A DNA stretch of 64,000 nt from the NCBI GenBank assembly GCA_030447865.1, contig JAUJOD010000002.1, positions 582,473-646,472 of the forward strand, written 5' to 3'. This stretch comes from Nocardioidaceae bacterium. Its GTDB lineage: Bacteria; Actinomycetota; Actinomycetes; Propionibacteriales; Nocardioidaceae. Below are positions 1-9,327 of this stretch, piece by piece; position 1 is the first letter of the stretch, and every line of letters starts with the position of its first letter. Below the pieces are notes generated by a model. That model was not told the DNA's origin. It was given only the letters and a program-made list of their open reading frames with translations, and ran no database searches. A program made the position numbers and the translations under genes.

Positions 1-167
1 CATTGGTCCCGCTCGCCCGTCTCCCCGTCGGTGACCGCCCCCAGGTGCTCACCCAGGATCTCCCGCGCCACGCGCATCGCCGACTCAGCGTCAGGAGCCT
101 TCAAACCACCTACCAGGTGTGCGCCAACGACCCGGTCCATCCGGTCCTCCCACGGTGTCTGGGGCAT
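1..167 (-). CDS. Partial MetE/UROD-like conserved protein (N-terminus only)
   Basis: The gene begins at an ATG at 167 and runs off the left edge, so only about 55 residues are visible. They include HLVGG, then PDAESAMRVAREILGEHL and TDGETGER. This spacing resembles the N-terminus of an uncharacterised actinobacterial family related to cobalamin-independent methionine synthase barrels, in which GETGER is typically followed by W; the cut codon at the edge (TG?) fits W. Function cannot be assigned from this piece. There is no clear Shine-Dalgarno sequence. Family membership is recalled from motif similarity and is only moderately sure; that it is coding is more certain. Confidence 0.55.
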   Translation of the reverse strand, partial: MPQTPWEDRMDRVVGAHLVGGLKAPDAESAMRVAREILGEHLGAVTDGETGERDQ

Positions 168-211
168 TGAGTGCCTAAGCAAGGCAGCCTAGTCCTCAGC
201 GGAGGAGGTAA

Positions 212-217
212 GCTATA
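212..217 (-). promoter_or_regulatory. Possible -10 box (TATAGC) for the truncated gene
   Basis: On the minus strand TATAGC lies about 45 bases before the ATG at 167, in an AT-rich patch that stands out from its surroundings. There is no convincing -35 hexamer. The 102-base gap around it holds nothing else recognisable. Confidence 0.25.
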
Positions 218-269
218 TCTCACCCCGTCGAGACCAGACGGACCTCCATGCCGCGCCGCGACGGGAAAC

Positions 270-788
270 CTAACGCCGGTTTGGCGGCGGACCGACGCCC
301 TCGTGTCGGCCAGGCCGCAGACGTGCGTGCTGTGCGCCGGCACCAGGCCCACGCCGGGCGGCGAGCCGGTCGGCCACCAGGCCGGTGACGACGCCGTACA
401 CGGTCTTGTGCGCGATGTCGATGACGAGTTCCTTGCGCGGCCAGGTCCACGGTGGCGCACCGACGCCGGTGTAGTTCTCCAGCGTCTGGTCGTTGGCCAA
501 CCGCACCGACGTGAAGAGTGCAGAGGCCCGCATCCCCCGGAGCCCACCCTCAGCCATCACGCTCCGCCACATGCCCAGCAGAGCAGCCTGGCCGAAGTGC
601 ATACCGAGGTTCATCGCCGCTGACCGCTCGGCCCGGTTGTCGGGTACGCCGACCAACCGGCCCAGCGTGACGGCCGGGACGTAGGAGTTCGGCCGGCCCG
701 TGAACCGCTGCTCAAGCTTTTCGGTCAAGGTCATGGCGGCGCCACCAACGGTTCCGGCGACCAGGCCCTCCCACCACAGGTTGCTCAC
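270..788 (-). CDS. Conserved hypothetical protein with hydrophobic segments
   Basis: 172 residues if it starts at the GTG at 788, whose GTGA overlaps the TGA stop of the upstream 118-residue gene, implying translational coupling. An ATG at 821 would add 11 residues that read as overlap shadow. The N-terminus (NLWWEGLVAGTVGGAAMTL) and the region around MNLGMHFGQAALLGMW look membrane-associated, and the segment ending TVYGVVTGLVADRLAARR resembles the end of small bacterial membrane proteins of the DUF1440 type. The last 25 residues are arginine- and proline-rich and may be a non-conserved tail. Function unknown; it probably works with its coupled neighbour. Confidence 0.6.
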   Translation of the reverse strand: MSNLWWEGLVAGTVGGAAMTLTEKLEQRFTGRPNSYVPAVTLGRLVGVPDNRAERSAAMNLGMHFGQAALLGMWRSVMAEGGLRGMRASALFTSVRLANDQTLENYTGVGAPPWTWPRKELVIDIAHKTVYGVVTGLVADRLAARRGPGAGAQHARLRPGRHEGVGPPPNRR

Positions 789-1141
789 GCCAACGCCTCC
801 TTCGACGAATCCTTCATCCACTCGCGCAACGACGCGACGATGAGCAGCCCCTCCAGCGCCGCCTCCGCCAAATAGACCGCTCGCAGCGCTGGCCGGTGTC
901 TCAGATCAAGACCGGCGCTCGCGCCGCCGGCGAGCACCGCTAGCGTCCGCAGGTGGAGTGGTGGCCGCTTCCCACCCGCTAGCAGCGCCGCGCCAATGGC
1001 GACGTACAACGCCGAGGCCACCTCGGTGACGAAGCGGTCCGGTTTCCGGCCCGTCACCTTTTCGAAGGACCGGAAGTGGACAAGCGGCCACAGTCCGCCG
1101 ATGAGGTAGTACCCACCCTGGACTCGCATCATGACGCTCAT
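785..1141 (-). CDS. Small hypothetical membrane protein
   Basis: 118 residues. Hydrophobic stretches (YYLIGGLWPLVHF, ASALYVAIGAALLAGG, LRTLAVLAGGASAGL, LAEAALEGLLIVAS) suggest three or four membrane helices. The ATG at 1141 is preceded by TAGATT six bases upstream and has no Shine-Dalgarno sequence, which suggests a leaderless transcript. The stop overlaps the GTG of the following gene. The family resembles unnamed actinobacterial membrane proteins; no function is known to me. Confidence 0.65.
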   Translation of the reverse strand: MSVMMRVQGGYYLIGGLWPLVHFRSFEKVTGRKPDRFVTEVASALYVAIGAALLAGGKRPPLHLRTLAVLAGGASAGLDLRHRPALRAVYLAEAALEGLLIVASLREWMKDSSKEALA

Positions 1142-1227
1142 TGGCGCAATCTACCTGGCCGGCAGACTGCCGCCCCTCTCTCGGGGGCCGCGTCGTAGCA
1201 GCAGCGCGCCGGGGCTCTGCTGACGGA

Positions 1228-1259
1228 CCCTCGACGAACGACAAGCCGCTTGTCGAGGG
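1228..1259. repeat. Nested inverted repeats around GACAAGC
   Basis: Two overlapping dyads: arms CCCTCGAC (1228-1235) and GTCGAGGG (1252-1259), and inside them GACAAGC (1240-1246) and GCTTGTC (1248-1254) with a one-base spacer. No T-run follows on either strand, so this is not a classical terminator. The inner palindrome recurs at 27932-27946. It lies between the 71-residue gene and the 118-residue gene, in a 217-base gap without any other recognisable feature. Confidence 0.6.
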
Positions 1260-1358
1260 CGCGAGGCGCCGGCGCCGGCGGGTCGTAGCGGGCCCACTTC
1301 GACCAGCACTCTAGGTCCTCTGGAAGGACAAGCCCATTGTCGAGTAGCCGAGGCGGCC

Positions 1359-1574
1359 CTAGATGGTGTCGTGACGCAGCTTGAGGAAGTCTTCCACCCT
1401 CGACTCCAGCCGTCGGCTGCGCGCCTGCTGCCCAGGCTCAAGCAGCCCAGCACTTTGCAGCGACCGCTTGAGGTCGTCGCTCAGCTGGCCGGTTCGGGTG
1501 TACGCCGCAGCGTCGGCTCGCTGTGAATCGCTGAGGCCCTGCCACCATTCCAGCAGTGGGTCGTCCGTTGCCAT
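1359..1574 (-). CDS. Small hypothetical protein (71 aa)
   Basis: A short acidic-basic soluble protein beginning MATDDPLLEWWQGLSDSQR and containing LKRSLQSAGLLEPGQQ. A strong AGGAGG lies at the right distance before the ATG, which supports real translation. It looks all-helical and lacks membrane segments or known motifs. It sits just downstream of the cyclase-ATPase gene on the same strand (31 bases away) and could be co-transcribed with it. Function unknown. Confidence 0.6.
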   Translation of the reverse strand: MATDDPLLEWWQGLSDSQRADAAAYTRTGQLSDDLKRSLQSAGLLEPGQQARSRRLESRVEDFLKLRHDTI

Positions 1575-1605
1575 CAGTCCTCCTGTGTTAGGTGGGTCCG
1601 GATCA

Positions 1606-4284
1606 TCACTCGCCTCGAGAACTGGCCTTCGACGCGGCTGACAGAGCTGGCCGAGCCGCCATTCCCTCGGCGACCGCCGCGTCGATGCTCAACGTTCGGC
1701 CTCGTGTGTAGGCACGATCCCACTCTTGGTGGCCAACCGAACTCTTCGCCGGGACGATGAAGCGGCTGAGGTCCTCGACGTCAACGGGCGGTCTCGGCAT
1801 GCCCGCAAGCTCACGCTGGTGGTCGCTCCCCCCTACCAGGGTCGCCGCCCGCTCGGCATGCCCGAAGCCAGCCCACACCGCGGCGAAGGAGTCGATGATC
1901 TCTACCGTCAGCTCGGTGTCGCCGAGGGCGACAGCGTCGGCTGCCACCTCAATCAGGTGCTCGTACGCCCGTTCCGGCCCCTGCGAGTGCAGCAGAGCCG
2001 TCGCGAGGTTGCATTGGCTGATCGCGACTCCCCAAGGGTCGTCGAGGGCACGGTCAGCCGCTATCGATCGTTGCGCCGCATCGACAGCCGCCCGGTAGTC
2101 GCCGGTGTCGATGAGGAACTGGGCGATGTTCGCCAACGCCGTCGCCTCTCGCCGCGGATTCCCAATCTGTTGAGCGAGTCTGAGGCTGTTCTCGATCAGC
2201 ACGAACCCACCCGCCGAGTCACCGGCCATCCGACGGGCGATCCCGAGGCTGTTGCTCTGCCGCGCCTCCCTGTCGACGTCGCCGAGCCGACGGGCCATCT
2301 CCAGCGCCCGCTCGAGCGCTTGCGTCCCAGGGCCGATATCGCCCTGCTGAACGGCGAGAATGCCCGTGCCGTGCAAAGCGTCGACGAGACGACCGCTGTC
2401 GGCGTTGTCGTCGCTCTCCACGAGCTTCAGCGCCCGGTCATGCCAGCCGCGGCCCTCAGCGGCGTACCCAAAGCGGTACCAGTACATGTTCATCGGATCC
2501 AGCAGCGCGTAGCCACATTCGCGCCGCTCCGCGGACGCCTCGTCCGCCGGTCGCAGGCACCAGTCCAGCGCCGACCTGATGTCTTCCCCCACCAGGTCCA
2601 TTCGGTCGAGAGCTGTCATCCGGTTCGGTCCCTGTAGCAGTGCGTGAATCTCGTTGGCTTTCTCCAGGCACCAGCGGGCATGTCGCATCCGCACCTCGTC
2701 GCATTCGCCGGAGGCTTGCAGGCGGTCACGGGCAAACTGTCGGATCGTCTCCAGCATCGAGATCATCGGCTCGCCGTCTGGCGCCTCCACGACCTGCACG
2801 AGACTGACATCGACGAGGTGGGCGACGACGTCGAGGGGGTCGCGATCGTCGGAGCCGGCGACGTACGCGATCGCCGCCAGGTCCGCCTTGCTGGAGAAGG
2901 CTCCGAGCCGGCGGAAGATCTCCTTGTCCTGCTCCTCCAACAGGTCATAGCTCCAGGCGATGGTGGCGCCAAGGGTGCGCTGGCGCTGAGCCCGGTCGGT
3001 GGCGGTGACCCCCTCGCCCAGTCGGTCGTCGATGCGGCTCAGCAAGGCTCGCGCACTGAGGAGGCGGACCCGCGCGGCAGCCAGCTCGATAGCGAGAGGG
3101 AGCCCGTCAAGCCGTCGGCACAGCTCGGCGACGTCGGCCGCGTTGTCGGCCGACAGCCGGAAGTTCGGCCGCACCATGGCAGCCCGGCGGGCGAACAAGC
3201 GGACAGCTCCACTGTGCTCCGCGGTCGTCTGGTCAACCTTGCCAGCCGCAGGCACGTCCAGCGGGGCGACGGGGAACTCGTGTTCGTCGACGAGGTGGAG
3301 TGGCCGCCGCGACGTCGCCAGTAGCTGTACCTGCGGCGCATGGTTGAGCAGTTGGCTAACGACGACGTCGGCGTCGGGGATCTGCTCGAGGTTGTCGAGG
3401 ATCAGCAGCGACGCTCGATCGGATAGGAAGCGAAGCGCGCGCTCGTGCGGAAGCTCCTCAGCGTCGGCAGGCGTGCCAACCGCCTCCGCTATGGCCGACC
3501 ACATCAACGTAGCCCGATCAACGGCGTGCAGCTCGACGAAGAACGTGTCACACGGGAACTGCTCGTGCAGTTCGGCGGCTACTGCCACCGCCAGCCTCGT
3601 CTTTCCGGTCCCACCGGGGCCGGTCAACGTCACCAGCCGAGCGCCCTGCTGTCGGACCGCATGTTGGATGGCGGCAACCTGCTCCGACCTCCCAATGAGC
3701 TCGGTGGCGTACGTCGGGAGGTTGGCGCGGGTGCCCAGACTGCGCAGCGGCGGGAAGGTATCGAGCAGACCAGGGGCCACGACGTCATACAGGTGCTCCG
3801 CCTCGGGGAGGTCCTTCAGCCGGTGTCGGGCCAGGTCGCGCACCCGCACCCCGGGTACGTCACCGACGAGCGCTCGGGTTGACTCCGACATCACGGTCTG
3901 CCCACCGTTCGCGGTGGCGGCGATCCGAGCCGCCCGGTGCACGTCGATCCCGATGTACCCGTCCTCGTGCCTCGACGGCTCTCCGGTGTGCAGCCCCATT
4001 CGCACCCGCAGGGGTACGTTGTCCGGCCAGCTGTGCTGCTGGAGCTGCCGCTGCCCGTTGAGGGCGGAAAGCAAGGCCTGTTGGGCGGACTCGAACACGA
4101 CGAAGAAGCTGTCGCCCTCGGTGCCCATCTCATGGCCACCGTGCTCTTCGAACACGTCTCGCAGGATCGAGCGCTGGTCCGACAACGCCTCGCCCCAGCG
4201 GTCGCCCAAGCGGTTCAGCATCAAGGTGGAGCCCTCGATGTCGCTGAACAGCAGGGTCACGGTCCCTGTTGGAAGCGGACGCAT
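1606..4284 (-). CDS. Class III nucleotidyl cyclase - STAND ATPase - TPR regulator
   Basis: 892 residues in three parts. Residues 1-170 are a class III adenylate/guanylate cyclase catalytic domain with both metal aspartates (D15 in FSDIEGST, D58 in GTEGDSFFVVF) and the catalytic arginine (R120 in VHRAAR). The usual asparagine four residues earlier is H116, and the usual base-recognising lysine is replaced, so substrate and activity are uncertain. Residues 190-520 are an NB-ARC/STAND-type ATPase with a P-loop GPGGTGKT (221-229), LLILDNLE and the GLPLAIELAAARVR motif. The rest is TPR-like helices. No C-terminal DNA-binding domain is seen. Mycobacterial relatives (such as the Rv1358 group) are sensor-regulators. 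CATACT six bases before the ATG suggests a leaderless start. It faces a cyclic-nucleotide-binding gene across a 105-base shared promoter region. Confidence 0.85.
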   Translation of the reverse strand: MRPLPTGTVTLLFSDIEGSTLMLNRLGDRWGEALSDQRSILRDVFEEHGGHEMGTEGDSFFVVFESAQQALLSALNGQRQLQQHSWPDNVPLRVRMGLHTGEPSRHEDGYIGIDVHRAARIAATANGGQTVMSESTRALVGDVPGVRVRDLARHRLKDLPEAEHLYDVVAPGLLDTFPPLRSLGTRANLPTYATELIGRSEQVAAIQHAVRQQGARLVTLTGPGGTGKTRLAVAVAAELHEQFPCDTFFVELHAVDRATLMWSAIAEAVGTPADAEELPHERALRFLSDRASLLILDNLEQIPDADVVVSQLLNHAPQVQLLATSRRPLHLVDEHEFPVAPLDVPAAGKVDQTTAEHSGAVRLFARRAAMVRPNFRLSADNAADVAELCRRLDGLPLAIELAAARVRLLSARALLSRIDDRLGEGVTATDRAQRQRTLGATIAWSYDLLEEQDKEIFRRLGAFSSKADLAAIAYVAGSDDRDPLDVVAHLVDVSLVQVVEAPDGEPMISMLETIRQFARDRLQASGECDEVRMRHARWCLEKANEIHALLQGPNRMTALDRMDLVGEDIRSALDWCLRPADEASAERRECGYALLDPMNMYWYRFGYAAEGRGWHDRALKLVESDDNADSGRLVDALHGTGILAVQQGDIGPGTQALERALEMARRLGDVDREARQSNSLGIARRMAGDSAGGFVLIENSLRLAQQIGNPRREATALANIAQFLIDTGDYRAAVDAAQRSIAADRALDDPWGVAISQCNLATALLHSQGPERAYEHLIEVAADAVALGDTELTVEIIDSFAAVWAGFGHAERAATLVGGSDHQRELAGMPRPPVDVEDLSRFIVPAKSSVGHQEWDRAYTRGRTLSIDAAVAEGMAARPALSAASKASSRGE

Positions 4285-4389
4285 CTGCCCAGTATGGCGG
4301 CATCGGGCGCCGTTGTCTCCGACTCCTGTGCCGCCGGCGGCAGGCGGTATATGGTGACAAACCGTCGTTGCGCTTCTTCAGGAGGCGAC
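4285..4389. promoter_or_regulatory. Divergent promoter region between cyclase and CNB genes
   Basis: These 105 bases separate the two divergent starts. On the minus strand CATACT (4291-4296) ends six bases before the cyclase ATG. On the plus strand an AT-rich patch GGTATATGG (about 4347-4355) could hold the -10 for the CNB gene, and CAGGAGG just before 4390 is its Shine-Dalgarno sequence. GCCGCCGGCGGC near 4332 is a GC-rich palindrome that might be an operator. All assignments are by eye. Confidence 0.4.
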
Positions 4390-5391
4390 ATGCGTCGCGA
4401 AAGTTCCGTCACAGCCGTCTCGTGGATACCGAGTGAGTCGGTGACAGGCGCGGTGTTCCGCGTCCCGTTCGAGGTCGGGTTCTCCCATTACGACGAGCCG
4501 CCGCCCGACCTCCTCACCGATATCGACGCCCTCCTCGCGACTGACAGGGCAAGGTTTGTGAACAACTTGCGGGCCTGGATCGAGATTCAGGGCGGTGTCA
4601 TCGTCGACCACGGTCACGCGGGGACGGGACGCATCGGGGCCACCACGCTGCGTCTTGGCCGCCAAGACATGACGTTCGCGGCGGTTCCCTTGCCGGACCG
4701 CCGTAAGGCCGAACCCATCAGCGCCGAGGCAGTACGGTTCGAGCAGACCGCGGGCGGGCGCACCGGTGTCCCTGCTCCCCGGCGCGTGAGCCGGCCGCCG
4801 TACGTGCAACTCGCCGCGCCGCTGGCCTGGACGAGCTTGCGGTTGACGCTGCACGCCGACGGCCGCGAAGACTTCGAGCTGATCGGCGCCAGCCCGTTCC
4901 CCCGTCACTGGGTCTACGACCACAAGGGCCGGCTGGCGGCCAAGTCGGCGACGATCGACTACCAGCGTTGGAGCACGGAGGCGTTCGGCCGCCACACCCC
5001 CTGGGGCGACACCGACTCACCGGCGTTCGTCAGCGCTGTCGAGTCGGCGCTCGAACGTGAGCTGTCGCGGCAGATCATGCGGTCGGGCGCGAAGCCCCAG
5101 ATCCGACGATTGCGCGAAGGCCAGTCGTTGACCCGACAGGGGGAGGAAGCCGACGAGTTGTTCCTCCTGCTTGACGGCGTTCTCAGCGTTGACGTGGACG
5201 GCAACGTTCTCGCGGAGGTCGGACCTGGGGCGGTGCTTGGCGAGCGTTCGATCCTCGAGTCTGGTCGGCGTACGGCGTCGCTGACGGCGGTGACTCCGTG
5301 CACTGTCGCTGTCGCAGACCGCGACTCGGTTGATCCGGGTGCGTTGCAGCAACTCTCCGCAGGTCACCGTCGAGAGGAAAGCACCACCTGA
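4390..5391 (+). CDS. Cyclic-nucleotide-binding-domain protein with unknown N-terminal domain
   Basis: 333 residues from the ATG at 4390, chosen because CAGGAGGCGAC precedes it; the frame is open further upstream but lies within the cyclase gene. The C-terminal 110 residues form a CNB domain: LREGQSLTRQGEEADELFLL, then GAVLGERSILESGRRTASL, which fits the phosphate-binding cassette with E285 and R294-T295. The first 230 residues match no domain I recognise; they contain AAPLAWTSLRLTLHADG and PWGDTDSPAFVSAVE. There is no helix-turn-helix, so it is not a Crp-type DNA-binding regulator of the usual order. Next to the cyclase it is a plausible receptor for that enzyme's product; this is inference. 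Confidence 0.8.
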   Translation: MRRESSVTAVSWIPSESVTGAVFRVPFEVGFSHYDEPPPDLLTDIDALLATDRARFVNNLRAWIEIQGGVIVDHGHAGTGRIGATTLRLGRQDMTFAAVPLPDRRKAEPISAEAVRFEQTAGGRTGVPAPRRVSRPPYVQLAAPLAWTSLRLTLHADGREDFELIGASPFPRHWVYDHKGRLAAKSATIDYQRWSTEAFGRHTPWGDTDSPAFVSAVESALERELSRQIMRSGAKPQIRRLREGQSLTRQGEEADELFLLLDGVLSVDVDGNVLAEVGPGAVLGERSILESGRRTASLTAVTPCTVAVADRDSVDPGALQQLSAGHRREESTT

Positions 5392-5404
5392 GGTGAGGTA
5401 CCAC

Positions 5405-5480
5405 TGGCTCCCGCGATAGGACTCGAACCTATAACCTGCCGGTTAACAGCCGGACGCTCTGCCGATTGAGCTACGCGGGA
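5405..5480 (-). tRNA. tRNA-Asn (anticodon GTT), CCA encoded
   Basis: Read on the minus strand: acceptor 5' arm TCCCGCG, D-arm TAGCTCAATCGGCAGAGC, anticodon loop CTGTTAA with anticodon GTT, T-arm GGTTCGAGTCC, 3' acceptor arm CGCGGGA, discriminator G, and CCA at 5407-5405. All stems pair. It lies 13 bases beyond the convergent CNB gene and downstream of the dnaG cluster. No convincing promoter hexamers were found before it. Confidence 0.97.
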
Positions 5481-5603
5481 CTGAGCCCGACGCGGCCGGG
5501 CAACCTGGATAGGTTAGCAACCGGCTGCAGTACGGCGAAACGCTCGCGCGCGGGACGCCGGCGCGCCAGCCAATGCGGGCGAGACCGCCGCGGCTACCGC
5601 CTC

Positions 5604-6131
5604 CTAGAGATCGGCGAGCTCTGCGGACGCTTGACGCAGTGTGCGCTCGGCCACCTCGCTGACCTCTGGGTCGTCAGGGTCGAGCCCCGCTGCCAGCACA
5701 TAGGACCACACGACTGGACCGGCCCCGACCGGCGAGCGGCGCGCCACCACACTGAGGCCGGAACAGCCGCGCACCCGCGCGAACACCGTCGTCAGCACAC
5801 TCTTCGTCACCCGCTCCCGCAGCAGCTCGAGCAGCTGGCCAGGGTCGGACACCGTGATCTCATCGCGCCGCTCCGGCTCACCCCACTCGGTCACCTCGAC
5901 CAGCGCCAGTCGCTCGTCGTCATGGTGCCAGTCCGCCCGTTCGATCTGCTCCCAGCCAAGCCTGCGGAAGCCGTCGCCGTCGGGAAGGTGCAAGGCGCGG
6001 TCGGTGCCGACGTACCAGCGCCCGGCGGTGTCGACAGCCCAGGCCAGCGGCCGCTCACCACGGTCGAGCTGCAAGCCGTCGTGCACCGCAGCGGGCAGCC
6101 GGGTACGACGCGGGGGCTTGCGCAGCCGCAT
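5604..6131 (-). CDS. Conserved hypothetical protein downstream of dnaG
   Basis: 175 residues. The ATG at 6131 shares a base with the dnaG stop (TGATG), so translation is coupled to primase. The protein is soluble, begins with a basic patch MRLRKPPRR, and contains WAVDTAGRWYVGTDRALHL and GWEQIERADWHHDDERLALV, which look like a PH-like or beta-rich fold. The C-terminus is acidic. Actinobacteria often carry an unnamed gene of this size between dnaG and tRNA-Asn; the function is unknown to me. Confidence 0.7.
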   Translation of the reverse strand: MRLRKPPRRTRLPAAVHDGLQLDRGERPLAWAVDTAGRWYVGTDRALHLPDGDGFRRLGWEQIERADWHHDDERLALVEVTEWGEPERRDEITVSDPGQLLELLRERVTKSVLTTVFARVRGCSGLSVVARRSPVGAGPVVWSYVLAAGLDPDDPEVSEVAERTLRQASAELADL

Positions 6132-8002
6132 CAGATCCCGCTCCCGATCGCCTCTTCGCGCAGCGCCCGACGATGGCTCTCCAGGGCGACCAGCTCACCG
6201 AACAACCGGTTGTAGTCAACAGTCTCCGTCACCGGGTTCATCCGTTGGAGGCGCGACTTCACCTGGGCGATGCGGCGCAGCGCGGTCAGCTCGCGCAGCC
6301 GCACGACGTACGCGCCGACCAGGCGGGCGTCTGGCTCCCCGGACACCTCCAGCGGCTCCACCGACAGCGCCGACACCGTGCTGCGGGCATCGCCGGGAAC
6401 GGCGGCGGTCACCGCTTCCACCGTCGCCTCCGCTGGGCCGCCGCTGGCGGCGATCGCCGCGAACACGTCACGGTAGTAAGGGTGAGTGAAGTCCTCGAAC
6501 TCGAGTTCGGCGAAGTGTTCCGCTGTCGGCTTGGGATGCTGCAGAGCGAGCTTCAGCACGTCGCGTTCGATCGAGAACCGCCGCTCCCGCGGATCGGGTA
6601 CGTCGCGCGCTACCGGCGCCTCCCCCGACCCCGTCGGCGACGGGCCGCGAGTCGTGGCTGGGGAGACTCCCCGGCGGCCTGCTCGGCGGACCTCCGCGCG
6701 TACGTCGTCGACGTCGGCACCGACCATCCCGGCGAGCTCGCGGGCGAAGGCGTCGACCTTGGACTTATCGCGGACGCTTGCAACTAACCGGGCGGCCTCG
6801 CGAACGGCGTCGACCCGAGCATCGGCACGGTCGAGGTCGTAACGAGACACGACACTGCTCAGCACGAACCGGTAGAGCGGCACGCGGCGGGCGATCAGCT
6901 CACGCACGGCCGCATCGCCCTCAGCCAGCCGCAGATCGCAGGGGTCTCGCCCGTCAGGCTCCACGGCCACATAGGTCTGGCCCACGAACTGCTGATCGCC
7001 GGCGAACGCGCGCAGCGCCGCCTTCTGCCCCGCCTCGTCGCCGTCGAAGGTGAAGATGACCTCGCCACGGAACTCGTCGTGATCGAGCAGCAGCCGCCGC
7101 AGGACGCGGCCATGGTCGTCGCCGAACGCCGTGCCGCACGTCGCGACGGCCGTCTTCACCCCTGCCAGGTGGCAGGCCATCACGTCGGTGTAGCCCTCGA
7201 CCACCACCGCTTGGGAGCTGCGGGCGATCTCCTTGCGCGCCAGGTCAACGCCGTACAGCAGGTGGCTCTTCTTGTACAGCGGTGTCTCGGGGGTGTTCAG
7301 GTACTTCGCGTCGACCCGGTCGTCGTCGAACAGCCGGCGGGCACCGAACCCCACCACGTCGCCGGAAAGCTCGCGGATCGGCCACAGCAGCCGGCCCCGG
7401 AACCTGTCGTAGGGTCCGCGGTTGCTCTGCCCAACCAGCCCAGCGGTGACCGCGTCTCCGTCCTTGACTCCACGCTCGCGCAGATGGCGGAGCAACGCCT
7501 CACCGGTGCGCGGGGCGAAGCCGACGCCGAATATCGCTGCGGCGTCGCGGTCGAAGCCGCGCGAGCTGAGGAACTGCCGGCCTGGCTCAGCATCGGGGGA
7601 GTCGAGCTCGCGCTGGTAGAACTGTGCCGCGATGCGGTTCGCCTCGACCAGCCGGGTGCGCTGGCCGGGGTCGCGCCGAGGGCCCCGGGAGTCGTCGTCG
7701 ACGTATCGCAGTTGCACGCCGAAGCGACCCGCCAGCCGCTCGACCGCCTCGGTGAAGCCAACCCCCTCCACCTTCTGCACGAACGTGATGACGTCGCCGC
7801 CCTCCTGGCAGCCGAAGCAGTGGAAGAACCCGCGCGCCGGAGTGACGTGGAAGGAGGGGCTCTTCTCGTCGTGGAAGGGGCACAGACCCTTCAGTGAGCC
7901 GCTGCCGGCGGAGCGCAAGGTGACGTGGTCGGACACGACTTCGTCGATCCGCGCCCGCTCCCGCACCAAGGCGACGTCGTCGTCCTTGATGCGCCCAACC
8001 AC
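6131..8002 (-). CDS. dnaG: DNA primase DnaG
   Basis: Synthesises RNA primers at the replication fork. 623 residues from the GTG at 8002, giving the family-typical start V-G-R-I-K-D-D-D; an ATG at 8059 would add 19 residues overlapping dgt. The N-terminal CHC2 zinc finger is visible ([11 protein letters not shown] and [11 protein letters not shown]), followed by the TOPRIM catalytic region ([10 protein letters not shown], then [14 protein letters not shown] with the metal-binding DGD) and a helical C-terminus that should bind the DnaB helicase. The start lies ten bases after the dgt stop, so dgt and dnaG are probably one operon. Confidence 0.97.
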   Translation of the reverse strand: MVGRIKDDDVALVRERARIDEVVSDHVTLRSAGSGSLKGLCPFHDEKSPSFHVTPARGFFHCFGCQEGGDVITFVQKVEGVGFTEAVERLAGRFGVQLRYVDDDSRGPRRDPGQRTRLVEANRIAAQFYQRELDSPDAEPGRQFLSSRGFDRDAAAIFGVGFAPRTGEALLRHLRERGVKDGDAVTAGLVGQSNRGPYDRFRGRLLWPIRELSGDVVGFGARRLFDDDRVDAKYLNTPETPLYKKSHLLYGVDLARKEIARSSQAVVVEGYTDVMACHLAGVKTAVATCGTAFGDDHGRVLRRLLLDHDEFRGEVIFTFDGDEAGQKAALRAFAGDQQFVGQTYVAVEPDGRDPCDLRLAEGDAAVRELIARRVPLYRFVLSSVVSRYDLDRADARVDAVREAARLVASVRDKSKVDAFARELAGMVGADVDDVRAEVRRAGRRGVSPATTRGPSPTGSGEAPVARDVPDPRERRFSIERDVLKLALQHPKPTAEHFAELEFEDFTHPYYRDVFAAIAASGGPAEATVEAVTAAVPGDARSTVSALSVEPLEVSGEPDARLVGAYVVRLRELTALRRIAQVKSRLQRMNPVTETVDYNRLFGELVALESHRRALREEAIGSGI

Positions 8003-8012
8003 CCGGCTGAGT

Positions 8013-9302
8013 CTACGCAGTGGAGAGCAGCGCCCGATGCCTGTCCACAGCGGAGACATCAGTCAGCGACGCGACCTGGTCGACCACTACCCGAAGCCGC
8101 GCCGCCTCATCCGCGGCCGCCTCCACGTCGGGCCGAAACGCAGGGTCGAACGCCTCAGCGGGGCCGTTGCGGAGCGCGTCGACGAGCTCGGCGAGCAGCT
8201 CCCGCTGCCAGCTCAGCAGCGCAACCCGATCGTCGGCCTTCATCACCAGATGCGCCGCGATGCCCTTCAGCACTGCGATCTCCGCGGCGATCTCGGGCGG
8301 CACCCGCAGGCACGCGTCGTACCGCACCGGCCGACCGGACGACTCACCCGTCGGTGGTGTCGGCGTGACGGCCGAGCAGAAGCGGTTGATCAGCGCGCTG
8401 GTGAGGTTCTTCAGGCCGGCGAGGTGCCGGCGGCTTGCGTCGTACGTCGTCTGCGGCCACCCGTCGAGGATCATCAACCGCTCGAACGCCGATTCGAGCT
8501 CGGCGGCGGCGCTCCACGGCGCGTACCAGTCCCGGGCGGTTTCCCAAACCTCCCCGCGGAGCTCGGCGTCTCGTAGGTCGGTGAGGTCAATGCGCCCGGC
8601 GACGACGCCGTCCTCCACGTCGTGCACGCTGTAGGCGACGTCGTCGGCGAAGTCCATCACCTGCGCCTCCATGCAGGTGCGACCGGGCGGCGCGCCGGAC
8701 CGCATCCAGTCGAATATGCCCTTGTCGTCGGCGTACACACCGAACTTGCGCACGGCACGCGGCAGCCCGTCCAGGTGCCTTCCTGCGGTATCGGGCGCGT
8801 CCTTGAGAGTCCACGGGTACTTGGTGGCGGCGTCGAGTGAGGCGCGGGTCAGGTTGAGGCCGAGGCTGCGGCCGTCGGGTGCGAACCGCTTTGGCTCCAA
8901 CCGGGTCAGCAGCCGCAGTGTCTGGGCGTTCCCCTCGAAGCCGCCAATGGTGGCGGCTGCCTCGTTGAGCGCCCGTTCGCCGTTGTGGCCGAAGGGCGGG
9001 TGCCCGAGGTCGTGGGCCAAGCAGGCCGTCTCCACCAGGTCGGCGTTGCAGCCGAGTGAGACGGCGAGGTCGCGCCCCACCTGGGCGACCTCCAGGGTGT
9101 GGGTCAGTCGGTTGCGGACGAAGTCGGAGCTGGAGGGGCCGACGACCTGGGTCTTGGCGGCCAGTCGGCGCAGCGCTCCGGAGTGGACGATGCGGGCCCG
9201 GTCACGCTCGAAGGGTGAGCGGCGCGAGCCACTCAGCTCATTGACGACCCGCTCAACATCCGCACTGCCGTACCCCGACGCAGATGGCGAGACCGCGCTC
9301 AA
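8013..9302 (-). CDS. dgt: Deoxyguanosinetriphosphate triphosphohydrolase-like protein
   Basis: HD-superfamily enzyme that splits dNTPs into deoxynucleoside and triphosphate, tuning nucleotide pools. 429 residues. The HD metal site is visible as H in [13 protein letters not shown] in [15 protein letters not shown], and D in [12 protein letters not shown]. The longest frame begins with TTG at 9302, with AGGAC about seven bases upstream and no nearby ATG or GTG in frame, so TTG is accepted. It immediately precedes dnaG on the same strand, the standard actinobacterial arrangement. Substrate specificity (dGTP or other dNTPs) cannot be read from sequence. Confidence 0.95.
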   Translation of the reverse strand: MSAVSPSASGYGSADVERVVNELSGSRRSPFERDRARIVHSGALRRLAAKTQVVGPSSSDFVRNRLTHTLEVAQVGRDLAVSLGCNADLVETACLAHDLGHPPFGHNGERALNEAAATIGGFEGNAQTLRLLTRLEPKRFAPDGRSLGLNLTRASLDAATKYPWTLKDAPDTAGRHLDGLPRAVRKFGVYADDKGIFDWMRSGAPPGRTCMEAQVMDFADDVAYSVHDVEDGVVAGRIDLTDLRDAELRGEVWETARDWYAPWSAAAELESAFERLMILDGWPQTTYDASRRHLAGLKNLTSALINRFCSAVTPTPPTGESSGRPVRYDACLRVPPEIAAEIAVLKGIAAHLVMKADDRVALLSWQRELLAELVDALRNGPAEAFDPAFRPDVEAAADEAARLRVVVDQVASLTDVSAVDRHRALLSTA

Positions 9303-9327
9303 CGTTGCGTCCTAACCGCCGGTGCCA

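Noticed and set aside
2999-4357. Long 452-residue open frame on the plus strand
   Set aside because: It lies opposite the cyclase-ATPase gene, is Ser/Arg/Cys-rich and matches no family; high-GC shadow.
5481-5603. Possible promoter of tRNA-Asn in this gap
   Set aside because: Several TA-rich hexamers can be picked but none has a matching partner at 16-18 bases; not strong enough to report.
7079-7897. 272-residue open frame antisense to dnaG
   Set aside because: No recognisable motif; dnaG is unmistakable on the other strand.
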